From assembly GCA_024195265.1 (NCBI GenBank), contig JAJLRJ010000003.1, forward strand, positions 56,791,489 through 56,855,488: DNA of 64,000 bases. Direction: 5' to 3'. The translations under genes were made by a program, and so were the position numbers. Of the stretch, positions 11,401-21,344 are shown in pieces. How positions within the stretch are numbered: the first letter of the stretch is position 1; each line of letters opens with the position of its first letter. The notes under the pieces are model-generated. The model was not told where the DNA came from and did no database searches. It saw nothing but the letters and a program-made list of their open reading frames with translations. The stretch is from Dendrophyllia cribrosa. Taxonomy: Eukaryota; Cnidaria; Anthozoa; Scleractinia; Dendrophylliidae.

Positions 11401-12824
11401 GTAATGCCAAGAAACTCACTGGAGAAGACGTGAAAAAAGAATATCTTTTCTTGTGTGATGCAGTTCTAAAAGCATCAACTGTGAATATGTACGAGAAAGC
11501 AAGAGAACAACTTGTTTGTTTCATTGATAATCATCCATTCCTGTCTAGCTGGTGGAAGTGGTGGGAGAGTAGGAGATCCCATATTTTCCGTGCCTTTAAG
11601 CCTGGCCTGAATGTGCCAAAGTCAAATTTAGCTGAAGTGCATCATTCCCGCTGGCACCATGTAGGAGCAGAGAATCTCACATTAATCCAAGCTTGTCGTG
11701 AGGACGTTGCTGAAAGCTTGAAGCTCAAGAGAAGGTTGGAAGGTTATAGGAAAGGAGCATACAAAGGGGGACAAGGCCCATCTGCCACTGAATTACAGAA
11801 AAGACGCCATCTCGATCAAAGAAAACAAGCTGAAGACTTCTGTAAGGAACTTGATGACTATGTGCAGCGTAATGATGACATGCAGCTTCGACAGCAGGAG
11901 TACTTTGTGGATGAAACTGCTGCTCATCGCCATGATCCTGTCAGAAAGAGGGTACAAAAGGAGTCAGGATCTTGCTCTACCTCAGCTAACAAAGGGAATG
12001 AGGAAAAGCGTGCTGCTCCTTTAAGAAACTCAAGAAGTCAGAAATTTTTACGCTCTTTACAGATTGCCAAATCCTGTAAAAATGCATTCCATGTTGGAGA
12101 AAAAGTCGACGACCAAAACGAAATTACCCTCATTCATACAACAGGCGCCAGGTACAATGTTGTCATAGACAAGATACCTCAGTGTACAAGCTGCAAGTAC
12201 TGCACCCCTCGTGATGTGTGCAGCCACATTTTATGGGTGCTGCTGTTTGTTTACAAGGTACCCGAGAGCAGCCACCTCCTTCATCAGAGAGCATTTATCA
12301 CATCTGAACTGGAAAGTATCATCGGTGAAGGTAATACTTCAACTGGAGATACTTGTCCTACAGCACGCACTGGAGTTCCTGCCAGTTCAGCTTCAGCCAC
12401 AGCTACATCAGCCACTAGGAATACTGTTTTCACGGCTGCACTAACACCAAAAGCTGCAAATGATTTCAATGATCCCAAATATGGAGACCAACAATGGATT
12501 ATTAAGAGAGTAATGGGACGAGGACGTGCACCGACTTGTTCAAGTCCAGACTGCAATCGAGTATTTGAAAAAGGGGATCTGTCTGTTCAAGTATCATGCA
12601 AGTGGATTCCTCCTTACGCCACAAAACAAGGCAAAAGGTTTACAGTTCACCGGAACTATCACTTCCGTTTAAAGTGGTGTTGTCTTCAAAGCACTCCAAA
12701 CAACAGCAACTTGTTGGCGCCTCCAGCTGAAGTAAGACTGGCTGAAGAAGTAGGCAAAACACTCTCCACAGAGGAATACAACATCATTTTTGCAGAGGAG
12801 CTACCTGTAAAATGGTTAAGTTAA
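8473..12824 (+). CDS. Spliced MULE-type protein with N-terminal zinc domain and SWIM finger
   Basis: Exons in phase: 8473-8520, 8887-8911, 9628-9746 and 10250-12824; the 5' end is not found. The small exons encode an acidic then lysine-rich leader (DDSSSELPS; TGKRKKKTT). In the large exon, counting from the in-frame ATG at 10200, a Cys/His domain at about 92-160 (C92, C98, C103, C123, C126, C135, H158-x-C160) resembles the WRKY-GCM1 DNA-binding fold. A MULE core follows with D297 (CHVDGKH), D367 (VFDEGGG), C391-x2-H394 and E479 (SNLAEVHH). A SWIM finger lies at 662-676 (C..C..C-x5-C-x-H), and a last Cys/His cluster at about 783-840. All catalytic positions of a transposase remain and no stop interrupts the large exon. 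No flanking TIRs were recognised. It may be a domesticated transposase acting as a nuclear DNA-binding protein, or an active MULE. The apparent signal peptide after 10200 is intron sequence. Confidence 0.78.
9235..9267. repeat. Short hairpin in an intron
   Basis: AAAATCAAAGGG and CCCTTTGGTTTT flank a 6-base loop within the intron 8912-9627. No function is evident. Confidence 0.4.
10100..10156 (+). repeat. Short ATGGTGCC tandem repeats
   Basis: About six diverged copies of ATGGTGCC / ATGGCGCC, itself near-palindromic, lie in the last intron of the SWIM gene. Confidence 0.6.
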
Positions 12825-13603
12825 ACAGTAGATTAAGGAGAATATAAGACTGGCCCAGGATAACAAGATTAATGTCGGTGGCCGAGTACATTACTTTACT
12901 GATTTACATTGGAGGAAAGTTCAAATTGATGTGCTTACCATGCTCAGTGGTTTGATGTATATATTTATTCAACATCAGGGGTGCTTTCATTTGTCAGTAG
13001 TGCAACGGGGAAGGGGTGGGGTGGCAAAATCACTTGAAATGTTTTCCAAATATTACTTAACCCTATTTATGGCGGGCACAAATGTCATATTTTCTGAGAA
13101 TTTCTGACAAACCCTCTTAATCTGAGTGATAGCGCCCCTCTAGCCTAAAAACATCACAGACACCACCACCACCAACACAATTTTGGCAACCCCACCCCTG
13201 CATTAATAATGAAAACCGCTCTGGCTAACATGTTGTAACTGGTACGTTTGGTGTTTAGACTGGGATTGACTATCCATCTTTAGATTTAAAACGTTATTAT
13301 ACTGAATATTTATTTCAATTCAGCTTGTTGTAGTTATTCTAGTTGGTTATTTTCTGCTGTTTTGTTCTAAGATGGCCATTTGGTCAGTTTGGTGTTTATA
13401 TTTCCATCACTTTGCCATTGGTAATTCTATCCCATTATCAAGGTTGTTTGATGTAGAAAGTTGTTTGATTTAAACTACAGTTAGAAGATAAGAGTTTATA
13501 TGAATTTTGTTAGTAAAAGCAAAAATTGAAATTGTATCTGTCGCTTTCATTTTGTTGGGGTGCTTGTTTGATAGGGAAGATTATAGACGGGTGTTTATTT
13601 AAA
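12825..13603. other. 3' flank of the SWIM gene
   Basis: No coding sequence is seen. 13012-13030 (GGGGTGGGGTGGCAAAAT) is inverted at about 13180-13200, suggesting a small degenerate MITE. AATAAA at about 13671 is a possible poly(A) signal, but it lies beyond the next candidate start, so the transcript end is uncertain. Confidence 0.4.
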
Positions 13604-14383
13604 ATGCCTAGTGGGGAGCACAGTCGAAGACCAGAAACTCGAAAATCTGGTAAGGTATTTTAAAGCTGTAATAAACACGACTTGACTACATGGAACTGAA
13701 TTTAAAGTTCAGAGGAATCATTTACACCTCAAGTTCGGTGCAGTTTCTTGTGGATGAGACTTTTAAGATTAATTTTTCCCTTATTTACCAAATTCACCAA
13801 TTTTTTGCCAATTTTTTTAAATTTGTGTAACATGGCTTTTACTTCTAGACCCGGGGCTGACACGGTCCTACATATTTTTTTTTAGCCTGCGTAGCAGGTG
13901 CTTGAGTAGTATGTGGCGCCCGGTCTTAGAGAACACGAGGAGCTCACGAGAGGAAACAGGAAAGAACCTTTTCCTTTTTCCTCGCGCGAACTCCTCGCGC
14001 CTCCGATCGCGCGTTCCCTAACACTGCGCGCCCCATATTACTACTCAAAGTACCTAGTACCGGAAAAGAAAAGACGTAAGCTCGGGCCTAGCCTATAGGC
14101 TGACTACACCCCTTTTGGGGGAGTTCTCTCAGAAAATGTTCTAGAAAATGGGCGGTTTGTTTTTCTTTTTTCGTGTAACGCTATGCACAACTCTTGCGTT
14201 TATTTTCACGCTTTAGGTGATTTTGTTCATTTCGGCTCTGTTAGATTTATTGTCACGATTGCCGTTGATTTCTTTTTGGGATCAATACAGCTTTGCAGCA
14301 CTCATACAGATACTGTAAACATGATCCTGCAACAATTATCGAAACTGATGAAACTTGAGTACCAGCTCGCGCACGAAATTCAG
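13604..14383 (+). CDS. Putative first two exons of a small spliced gene
   Basis: Exon 1 (13604-13649) starts ATGCCTAGTGGGG and reads MPSGEHSRRPETRKS up to GTAAGG. Exon 2 (14310-14383) follows TACAG, joins in phase (1 + 2 nt make Asp), reads DTVNMILQQLSKLMKLEYQ then LAHEIQ and ends CAG/GTAAGA. Exon 2 looks like an amphipathic helix. A possible later exon, 14779-14806 (MAGAIKQDQ, donor GTGAGC), would fit. The product is not recognised. Support is splice-site quality, phase and helical composition only; a MITE relic sits in the putative intron. Confidence 0.35.
13884..14060. repeat. Relic of a TAGCCTGCG-family MITE
   Basis: TAGCCTGCGTAGCAGG is followed by a GC-rich stretch with CTCGCGCG motifs. 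Its end resembles the TIR of the element at 52590-53441. The opposite end is not recognisable. Confidence 0.45.
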
Positions 14384-14999
14384 GTAAGAGGCAACCATTA
14401 ATGTTGGGTTTTCTAAGATCTAGGAATATTTCTGAGCTTTTCAAGAGAACGTTAAATCTGTAACACTGCTCCTTTAACAATTAGACTATGAGTTCGAGTT
14501 TTCTGTAAGTCAATAGATAGTCAACGAGATGTCACTCGCTATTTGGATGAAGAGATACTCTTACCTCGATAATCTGCAGTTCTTTTTTCACTGCAAATAA
14601 ATACAAATACCAGCCAATAATTTAGAACGGAGATTTGGTTATTTGGAAAGCCTGTATACATCAGATAATGTGATGCAAATAGAGTTACCATCCCGTGCAG
14701 ACGCCATGTTTGCCATGTTTTGGGGGTCTGTGCACGATCCCAGGGTCTTCTGGGTAATATGTTGCATAAGATTACAAGATGGCAGGCGCGATCAAGCAGG
14801 ATCAAGGTGAGCCTGTTGTTAACTGTTTATAAGACAAAATATATTCATATAAGCCTATGCATTTCCTTTTTTCCTTATATCATATATTTTTTTCCTACCA
14901 AAAAAAAAAACATTTTTGGCTTGACTCGAGGTTGACTCGTGACTCGAGGTTGACTCGGGCTCGCGGTTGGCTCGTGTAACGCTACAACTCTCCAATAAT
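14384..14999. other. Intergenic or intron DNA with short GACTCG repeats
   Basis: Apart from a candidate 28-bp exon at 14779-14806, only short tandem GACTCGAGGTT / GACTCG words at about 14925-14975 are seen. Confidence 0.35.
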
Positions 15000-15299
15000 A
15001 TTACAACAGTAGATACAATTTCAGTTAATTAATTAAAGTAGATACCTGCCCACCACTAACAGCAAAAAAGGCTAATTGAGGCGGGGAAAGATTAATACAA
15101 ACTTAAGTTAATAAAAGTTGATAAAAGAAAACACCTAAACGAAAAGACAAAAAAAATACAATAAGTGCAAAACCTTAAATATAGTACATCAAATAATTAC
15201 ACTTTCCAAGGTCTATAATAATTGGCTGAAGTAATTGATCAGATGAGACTTCAATATAGTCATTCTCAAGCTCTAAAGTATCAAGAAGTATTTGTTTAA
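15000..15299 (-). mobile_element. 3' part of a LINE split by a TTAA element
   Basis: On the minus strand the end of a LINE frame (LLDTLELENDYIEV to a stop at about 15177) is followed by a 3' UTR with a CCCCGCCTCAATTAGC-type segment, also seen in diverged form in the LINE at 6856-8268. The preceding part of the same LINE resumes at 19435. Confidence 0.65.
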
Positions 15300-15404
15300 C
15301 CCTTTAAGCCCTAAGAGTGATCAGCATCATTTCTCCTTGCAATATCAATGCCTTATCAATCAAAAAGGTCATGAGAATAAAGGACATGATCACACAGAGT
15401 CTGG

Positions 15405-15505
15405 GTTTTGGTCGAGGGTACAAAGTCGAGGGTCGAGGGTAACATGTCGAGGGTAATATGTCGAGGGTCGAGGGTAACATGTCGAGGGTAATATGTCGAG
15501 GGTTC
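15405..15505 (+). repeat. Tandem GTCGAGGGTAACAT minisatellite
   Basis: Six or more copies of GTCGAGGGTA(A)CAT/ATAT, some reduced to GTCGAGG, within the piggyBac-like element. Confidence 0.85.
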
Positions 15506-15642
15506 TTAGAAAAAAAAATGTATGAAATTTTCTTAATAGCGACCCGGGTCATAAAAGAAAAAAATATATATATATACATACATATGTATTAGAAATTTTC
15601 GTATTAGCGACCCGAGAGTATTGACGTACACTTATTTCCGTT

Positions 15643-15885
15643 TCATTGTACACACACGTCCACGTGTAAGACACCCAAATACGCCCGTATAAATAGCAAA
15701 CATAAAACAAACATTCCAATATTTTTTTTAATCGCTCTTTGTGCCTTCACTTGGACATTGGGGTCTTCAGATAATTGTACTTGACGTTCGCATTCGCGGC
15801 AATCTCCTTGCAATCGTCTCTGGGGGAGGGGGCACAGCAGTTCTAACATCAACGAAATAAAATCAAATAGCCAAATGGGATACAT
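15643..15885 (-). pseudogene. Transposon ORF fragment, inverted partner of 17208-17350
   Basis: The frame shares CRExERQ..LSEDP and IGMFV.CLL with the opposite-strand frame at 17208-17350, preceded in both by MYxIWL. Protein-level similarity in two inverted places indicates an older repeat with a coding past. The family is not recognised. Confidence 0.4.
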
Positions 15886-15932
15886 TTGATTTTATTTCGT
15901 TGATGTTAGAACTGCTGTGCCCCCTCCCCCAG
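15820..15932. repeat. Perfect inverted repeat with 49-bp arms
   Basis: CTGGGGGAGGGGGCACAGCA and the bases after it are mirrored exactly across a spacer of about 15 bp. It would form a very stable hairpin. Confidence 0.88.
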
Positions 15933-16207
15933 TGACCCCTGCAAGTTAGCGTTAAAAACCGGAGACAGCTGACAAATCTGTTGAGTTTTCCGTTACCGAG
16001 TGGGATTCGTACCTGGTGGGTTTTATCGCCCGTCGAATAGTCATTTGAACACGAGAAATACAGTTTTAAACGCAAGTCGTAGTTTATAACAATTTTTTTT
16101 AAAAAAAAGAAAAGCAGAAAAACAGTTTCTGAGCTGTCTAAATCTGCTGTTTATTTTTGACCCGAACAAATGGAACAAGGGACAAATGACAACGGCTTGT
16201 TTTTTTT

Positions 16208-16758
16208 AGTGAACACTTTGGAAATATCTGCAAGGGCCAACAGACAGTGCAAAAGCGTCGGATGCTGGTGGATCTAGTCAGCAAATTTGATATAAATACG
16301 AAGGAACTAATAAAAGGAAGGCTGACTGTACAATTATACTTTTAATCCCAGTTGTACTGTCAGCCATGCTTTATCAGTCACTTATCAGTTCCTTCGTTTT
16401 TTTAAGTGTCTTATCTATACGTCAAATCACACCTCACTATGGCAACCAGTGGCATTCTGGCATGTCTCCTCACCACTATGAGATTGTTATGCTCCCTTCC
16501 AACGTTCAAAAATGCTATGGTTGCGGTGCAATATTTTCCGAAAGGTCCAGAAATGCTCCTTGCAATCTTTGCGTTAAACATGTTAAGAGGGTTATACGCA
16601 AGGAAGCTGATGGACATTTAATTTATAGTAGGGATTATACCAATACTTACTATCATCCCAGTATGCCTCACATTAAGCGAAAAAATCCCTTATTTACTGG
16701 TGTGGTTTACATTGAAGCAGATCTTTACAACTCTCTGGATGCCCGTTACCGACATTAG
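16208..16758 (+). pseudogene. Transposon-derived ORF fragments with a Cys cluster
   Basis: 16208-16345 reads as an open stretch (QQTVQKRRMLVDLVSKFDIN) ending in a stop. 16366-16758 encodes a 130-residue frame with KCYGCGAIF, CNLC and a NTYYHPSMPHIKRKNP block, a Cys-rich C-terminal domain I associate with repeat-borne ORFs in cnidarians (from general familiarity, not a search). A 15-bp stem (16320-16364, GGCTGACTGTACAA and complement) separates the two pieces. Everything is inside the piggyBac-like element and probably dead. Confidence 0.45.
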
Positions 16759-17207
16759 AGTCTTTTCAATTTAATGTAATACTAAAATAGCTTGCCTTAT
16801 GTTTTTTAATTGACCCCTTTGTTAATAACCTCCTACGCAGAAGTTCTTTTGGAGAAAAGACGAGACGAGCCAAAAGAACGTCGGACTGAAAGCACTGAGT
16901 AAAATAAATCAGATAAATTGCGGCATTGCCGCTAGATCTCGCGTCGCACGCCAGAGATTGCGCATGCTCGCAGTCTAAAAGAACGTGTGGGAAGGAGGCT
17001 ATTCTGCTTTGAAAAATCCGATGTATGCAATGCTTTATTTTGCAATGATTTAAAGACTTCTCACCCTCCTCATTATGCAATGATTTAAAGAAAACAAGCT
17101 CTTGTCATTCAGTGTGATATAAAAAATATACTGTTCATTTAAATAAAATGCTGCTTAACCAAACGCTAATTGTTCATGGTAATGTTTTTTTTTTTTACAA
17201 TCCTTAC
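16759..17207. other. Interior of the piggyBac-like element, no gene seen
   Basis: No supported frame or repeat was recognised. Confidence 0.4.
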
Positions 17208-17350
17208 GAAATGTATGCCATTTGGCTACTTGAACGCCGTCAGAGACCCTTGGAACGAGGTTGCCGCGAACGCGAACGTCAAATAAAATTATCCGAAGAC
17301 CCCAAGCGAAAGCACAAAACAGATATTGGAATGTTTGTTGTATGTTTGCT
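17208..17350 (+). pseudogene. Transposon ORF fragment, inverted partner of 15643-15885
   Basis: Reads MYAIWLLERRQRPLERGCR then ERERQIKLSEDP and IGMFVVCLL, matching the minus-strand frame at 15643-15885. Confidence 0.4.
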
Positions 17351-17359
17351 ACCGTGTAC

Positions 17360-17480
17360 GAGGAAATTTTTGCGGGAGAAAAATTTTGCGGATTGCCGAC
17401 TGAATTTGTTTTGCGGGAGAAAATTTTTGCGGATCGAGACAGCTAAAATTACTGCTGGGAGGAAATGTTTGCGGATTTCT
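17360..17480 (+). repeat. TTTTGCGGGAGAAAA repeat, first part
   Basis: Several AAATTTTTGCGGGAG-like words. Similar words resume at 18138-18195, so the 17490-18120 block, which includes a MITE, probably interrupts one repeat. Confidence 0.5.
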
Positions 17481-17553
17481 GGTCAAGTATAAATAAAATT
17501 CTGACCGGAAGTTTCTATAGTTCCCATTTAATATGGTTGCTGTTCTACCCGAA

Positions 17554-17587
17554 GGGGGGGGGGGGGGGGGGGGGGGGGTGGGGGGGG
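17554..17587 (+). repeat. Poly-G tract
   Basis: 25 consecutive G, one T, then more G. A G-quadruplex is likely to form on the plus strand. Confidence 0.95.
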
Positions 17588-17608
17588 ATTCCCTATAATG
17601 CGCTAATC

Positions 17609-17890
17609 CGGGGATGCTCCGCCCGAAAGCCGAAAGGGGTACCTTTTTTAGGCTGGAGGTATATGAAAGGGTAGAAAAAACACGAATTGACGTATAAAAA
17701 AAAGTAAGGAAAACTGCCATTTAACTATTATAAAAAGCGCCTTTCAAAATATATCAAACAGACCGTGACGTAAAGGCTATATGAAAGGGGTACCATTTTC
17801 AATGAAAGGTATATGAAAGGGGTACCTTTTTTGGAAAAAAACCGGTACATGAAAAGGTAAGGGTTTTGACCTTGGGGCGGAGCATCCCCG
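17609..17890. mobile_element. MITE with CGGGGATGCTCCGCCC ends
   Basis: 16-bp TIRs at 17609-17624 and 17875-17890. The interior repeats TATATGAAAGGGGTACC several times, so it carries its own internal repeats. Confidence 0.8.
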
Positions 17891-18197
17891 TAGTTCTGCT
17901 AGCGCCAACATGAACATCAACAACGAGAAAACCTGAGTGAATTATTGTGCGTTCTTCTTAAAACGTATCAGTTGATTATGATAACAGTCTCTGGTTCTTT
18001 TGAGGACGTGTCTGGAGTTGAATCGGGAATACAGATGACTGTTGTGCCGGTCGCTTCGGAGTGATGAGAGAAATATGTTCACTGTTAAAAAGTTCCTGTT
18101 ACGCTGATCACACCATTAAAACAAGATTTACTAACTTTTCTGCGGGAGTGTATTTCTGCGGCGGAAAATTTTGCGGGAGTTTTTTGCGGATCTATAG

Positions 18198-18304
18198 CCT
18201 GCAGAACAGGCGTTATTTTTTTAAGCGTTTCAGGCGAGCGCGGCAGGCGAACGCGAAGCGCGAGGCGAACGCGAAGCGCGAGGCGAGCGCGGAGCGCGAG
18301 GGGA
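18198..18304 (+). repeat. GCGAACGCGAAGCGCGAG minisatellite beside ACAGGCGTTATTTTTT
   Basis: TAGCCTGCAGAACAGG opens the stretch, then about four copies of an 18-bp unit GAGGCGAACGCGAAGCGC. It adjoins the left TIR of the element at 18305. Confidence 0.75.
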
Positions 18305-19361
18305 GAAAAAAAATAACGCCTGTCCGCACACCATTGTTCGTGCTGTTCCGGCGTTCATATATGAACGCGGCTATCCAATTGGCTGCTCGATATCATGTGA
18401 TCATAATGGTATGACACATAATAACGGCGTAAACAAAACAGACACTAGACCGGCGAAGCGGAACCGATAATGAAATCACAGCTCACGTAAACTTCAATTC
18501 ACAAACCTCACGTAAACTTCAATTCTCTACAAAATGAATGGCTAACTTTTAAAGCTACATCTCTCTCTGCTAAGCTTGAATCTACAGATCGATTTTCGTG
18601 ACAATTCCTACGAAAACTAAAATAGCTGGGCCCAGCGTGACAAAAACATGGCAAGATAGAAGAGTGACATGCAAGGGCGACATCTCATTTCAGATCCTGT
18701 CATTTTAGAGAAGAAGTGAAAATCTTTCGTATATATAACTAACATGCCGAAAGCAACACTCTAACCGCAATGAAAAAAAGAATGCTCATAATTTATCGAG
18801 AACAAAAACTACAGTAAATCACAATAGACAGATTTGACCTTCCGACCATTGCATGCACGCGGCATTTTCATAGTTTACAAAATTTCAATCGGTCAGCACC
18901 AAAATCCTCCAAAACAAGCTAAATGTACACTCGTTCAAAACAAATAGAAGGAGCAAATGGCATTAAAAAGCATAAGGTTACATGTAAAGTCGTGCGTGCT
19001 TGCCATTTTACGCGTGTGACTCTTCGACATGAAGTCCAAGCTGGGATAAAATTTCACAGATCTTGGCTCCTTTACGGTCTTCCCTAATGGGTTGCCGAAA
19101 ACTTGTCACAGAACTGGAACGCTTCACAGTTTCGGACACCAGAATCTGCAAGTCTTCTGCAAATGCATTCTTTTGAGTAGCTGGCGTATGTTCGGCGCAG
19201 AACCATCAGGACATTTTATACCTTCGCCGGTGGTCGGTTTGGCTCTCGCACCATATGGGGCCAAAATAGACCGTTTTGCGTTATGATTGGTTGGTGATTT
19301 GGGGGTGTGTATGGGGGCGGAAGGGCACAAACAATGGTGTGCGGACAGGCGTTATTTTTTT
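18305..19361. mobile_element. TIR element of about 1.06 kb (AATAACGCCTGTCCGCACAC)
   Basis: 18305-18350 and 19319-19361 are inverted copies containing AATAACGCCTGTCCGCACAC and CATTGTT. No transposase frame lies between them; it is a non-autonomous element. Confidence 0.72.
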
Positions 19362-19434
19362 CTTTCTTTTCTAGGAAATGTATAGGGACAAGAAATGAGA
19401 ATTAAAATGTTGATATTAGGGCTTTAAGGGTTAA

Positions 19435-19587
19435 TCTTATTTTGAAACTTGGGTTTACAGAATGAGGAATAGTGTTCCAAATTGATACACCAATCCTTGC
19501 AAAAGATTTTTTCATTTGGTCAGTTCTAAAAGCTATAACGCTCACATTATTTATTCGTTTAATCAAAGTTTGGTACTTGAGAAACAC
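19435..19587 (-). pseudogene. LINE C-terminal fragment split by the TTAA element
   Basis: The frame (FRTDQMKKSFARIGVSIWNT then IPHSVNPSFKIRL) is the C-terminal tail seen in CR1/L2-like LINEs. It runs into the TTAA end of the piggyBac-like element at 19434, and its expected continuation is found at 15295 downwards, one base out of frame. Confidence 0.65.
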
Positions 19588-20251
19588 GATATGAAATGTG
19601 TATTGTGACTACTTTTTGTATGAGTGTAAAGCAAGCTAGCGAGAAATCACCAGATAAAAACAATCAGCAAGCTTTAATATGAGAATATTCACACATTTTG
19701 CGCGCACCTTTTGCCGCTTCTTCTCCTTTATGCAGATTTCTTTCAGATTCACAATCTGTTGATCGCTCCCCTTTTTCCATATGCTAGGTATGGGTCGAAA
19801 GCCCGAGTAAAACGGTTTTCCTCGATGTGAATCGAGAAAATACAAACAAAACGTGTCCTTGGTCAGGTGGAAATTCTTCCCCTTGGTTCAAACAATCTAT
19901 CGTTTTGTCGGTCCGGCTCGCATGCAGCGCGATTCCGGCCGCTCTATCAGTCTCATTGCTGCACTCCTGTACAACACAACGACTTCCCATCATTAAAATG
20001 AAGACTTTTCGAAGAAAAAGGTGAAATCGTATGAGAAATTAGCCTTGGCCAGCGCTGTGACTTGAGAAAATGACGTCACTTGATTTTCCCGCGAATTCCA
20101 AGTGACCAGGCCTCTGCCGTTAGTAACCAGGCCGCAGGAACATGGCGGTTCAATGGCGGATGAAAATTATCGGAGTTTGAGCGCAAAAAAAAAGTTAACT
20201 ACCAATTACGCGAAAATTAAAGGTATTCGACAATTTGATCATAGTGGCACT
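19588..20251. other. Unassigned DNA left of duplication copy A
   Basis: No gene is supported. 20227-20254 (CAATTTGATCATAGTGGCAC then TTTAA) resembles the end of the AGTGCCCCTGTGATCAAA-type TTAA elements; the duplication begins at this point. Confidence 0.4.
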
Positions 20252-20574
20252 TTAAACAAAGTGTGGATTTATTGTTTTAGCACGCGCATGTAATCGGCTG
20301 CTTTGTTTATTTTTCCGAGGTGCTAATCTTCCATGCAAATTTAGTTCAATGTAAGTTCGTATAATTAAAAGCCACCGGTAAAGTCATGTTATCAAAATTT
20401 AAAGTGGGTGATGGCTGGGAAACTGAAAATCGACATAGAGTCTAGCGATGTTATAAGAATGTTGCAGTAAGTAAGAATAAGAAGCGGTTTTTTATACTGC
20501 GCAATTTTATTGATTCTAAACTTGAATGTTTCGGAACCCACTTATTAGTTTTATGCAGCTATTAAGTATAGACA

Positions 20575-20646
20575 GCTTTAATGGTTGAGTGGTTAAGGCA
20601 CTGCGTTGTGGTCACAGTAACCCAGGTTCAAATCCTGGTCAAGGGA
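20575..20646 (+). tRNA. tRNA-His(GTG)-like sequence, probably decayed, copy A
   Basis: A-box-like TGGTTGAGTGGTTAAGG, anticodon arm CTGCG-TTGTGGT-CACAG with GTG anticodon, T arm CCAGG-TTCAAAT-CCTGG. The acceptor stem pairs poorly (about 5 of 7) and the 3' half resembles metazoan tRNA-His. A pseudo-tRNA or SINE head is more likely than a working tRNA. Confidence 0.5.
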
Positions 20647-21344
20647 AGTTGTTTTGATCTATCTATGTAAAGGATATCTGTGTCAGTTGTGTTTAGATTT
20701 GAAATGAATTGGTATAAAGCGGACATGCTTAGACCTGTCTATTGTATGATTGTGTAAAAGCGACGCGAAATACACTGTGCATAAAATTAGGATAGGTTTT
20801 TATAATGAGATGACTAGTCACTTCAACACTCAGTCAGTTTTACATTTTAATGATTAAAATATTACATTTTAATAAGTTAACTAGTTGTCTGACTAGTCAT
20901 TTCTGGTCCTTAGCTAGTCACTAACGAGGTGAAGTCCAGCCTTCTCCTACTACTGGTGCATTTATTTCAAATCATGATCGTTTGTAGAAGTTGTTATATG
21001 CATTTGCACCCGATATTACCAAGGTATTTATGTATCTGTCAGTTTTACATAACGGGATGTACATAGGTTTACTGTTCCTTAAAGTAACAGACGGGTGACT
21101 TACTTTAAGTGGAAAAAGAAAGTTGTATAAATACCCTTGTCCATGACTAAATGTCTTTCAAAAAGGTCCTGACAGAGTTCTATCCTACGGTCCACAAGAC
21201 TAGACAGTCCAGCGAGGTTAAGACTGAAAGCGAGAGAAATGGTAAGAAAGATTTCGGCCGTTCGTGCCAACCGGAATAAAAGGAGTACCTCGGAACGTAC
21301 TCCACAGTTTCCAACCGAAATTTCCATTTGCTTCCAAACCGAAG

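Larger units (their letters stand above)
15300..19430. mobile_element. piggyBac-like TTAA element, 4.1 kb, without transposase
   Basis: TIR CCCTTTAAGCCCTAA (15300-15314) is matched perfectly by its complement ending at 19430, and both ends abut TTAA (15296-15299, 19431-19434). CCC ends and a TTAA target are hallmarks of piggyBac. No transposase was found inside; the interior holds fragments of other elements. It sits inside the C-terminal part of a LINE frame. Confidence 0.75.

Noticed and set aside
19092..19330. Overlapping frames on both strands in the TIR element at 18305-19361
   Set aside because: Short, no homology recognised, inside a non-autonomous element.
21100..21327. 75-codon minus-strand frame after the GPCR, also at 39179-39427
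   Set aside because: Conserved only because the DNA is duplicated; copy C shows mostly protein-changing differences and no domain. Treated as 3' flank.
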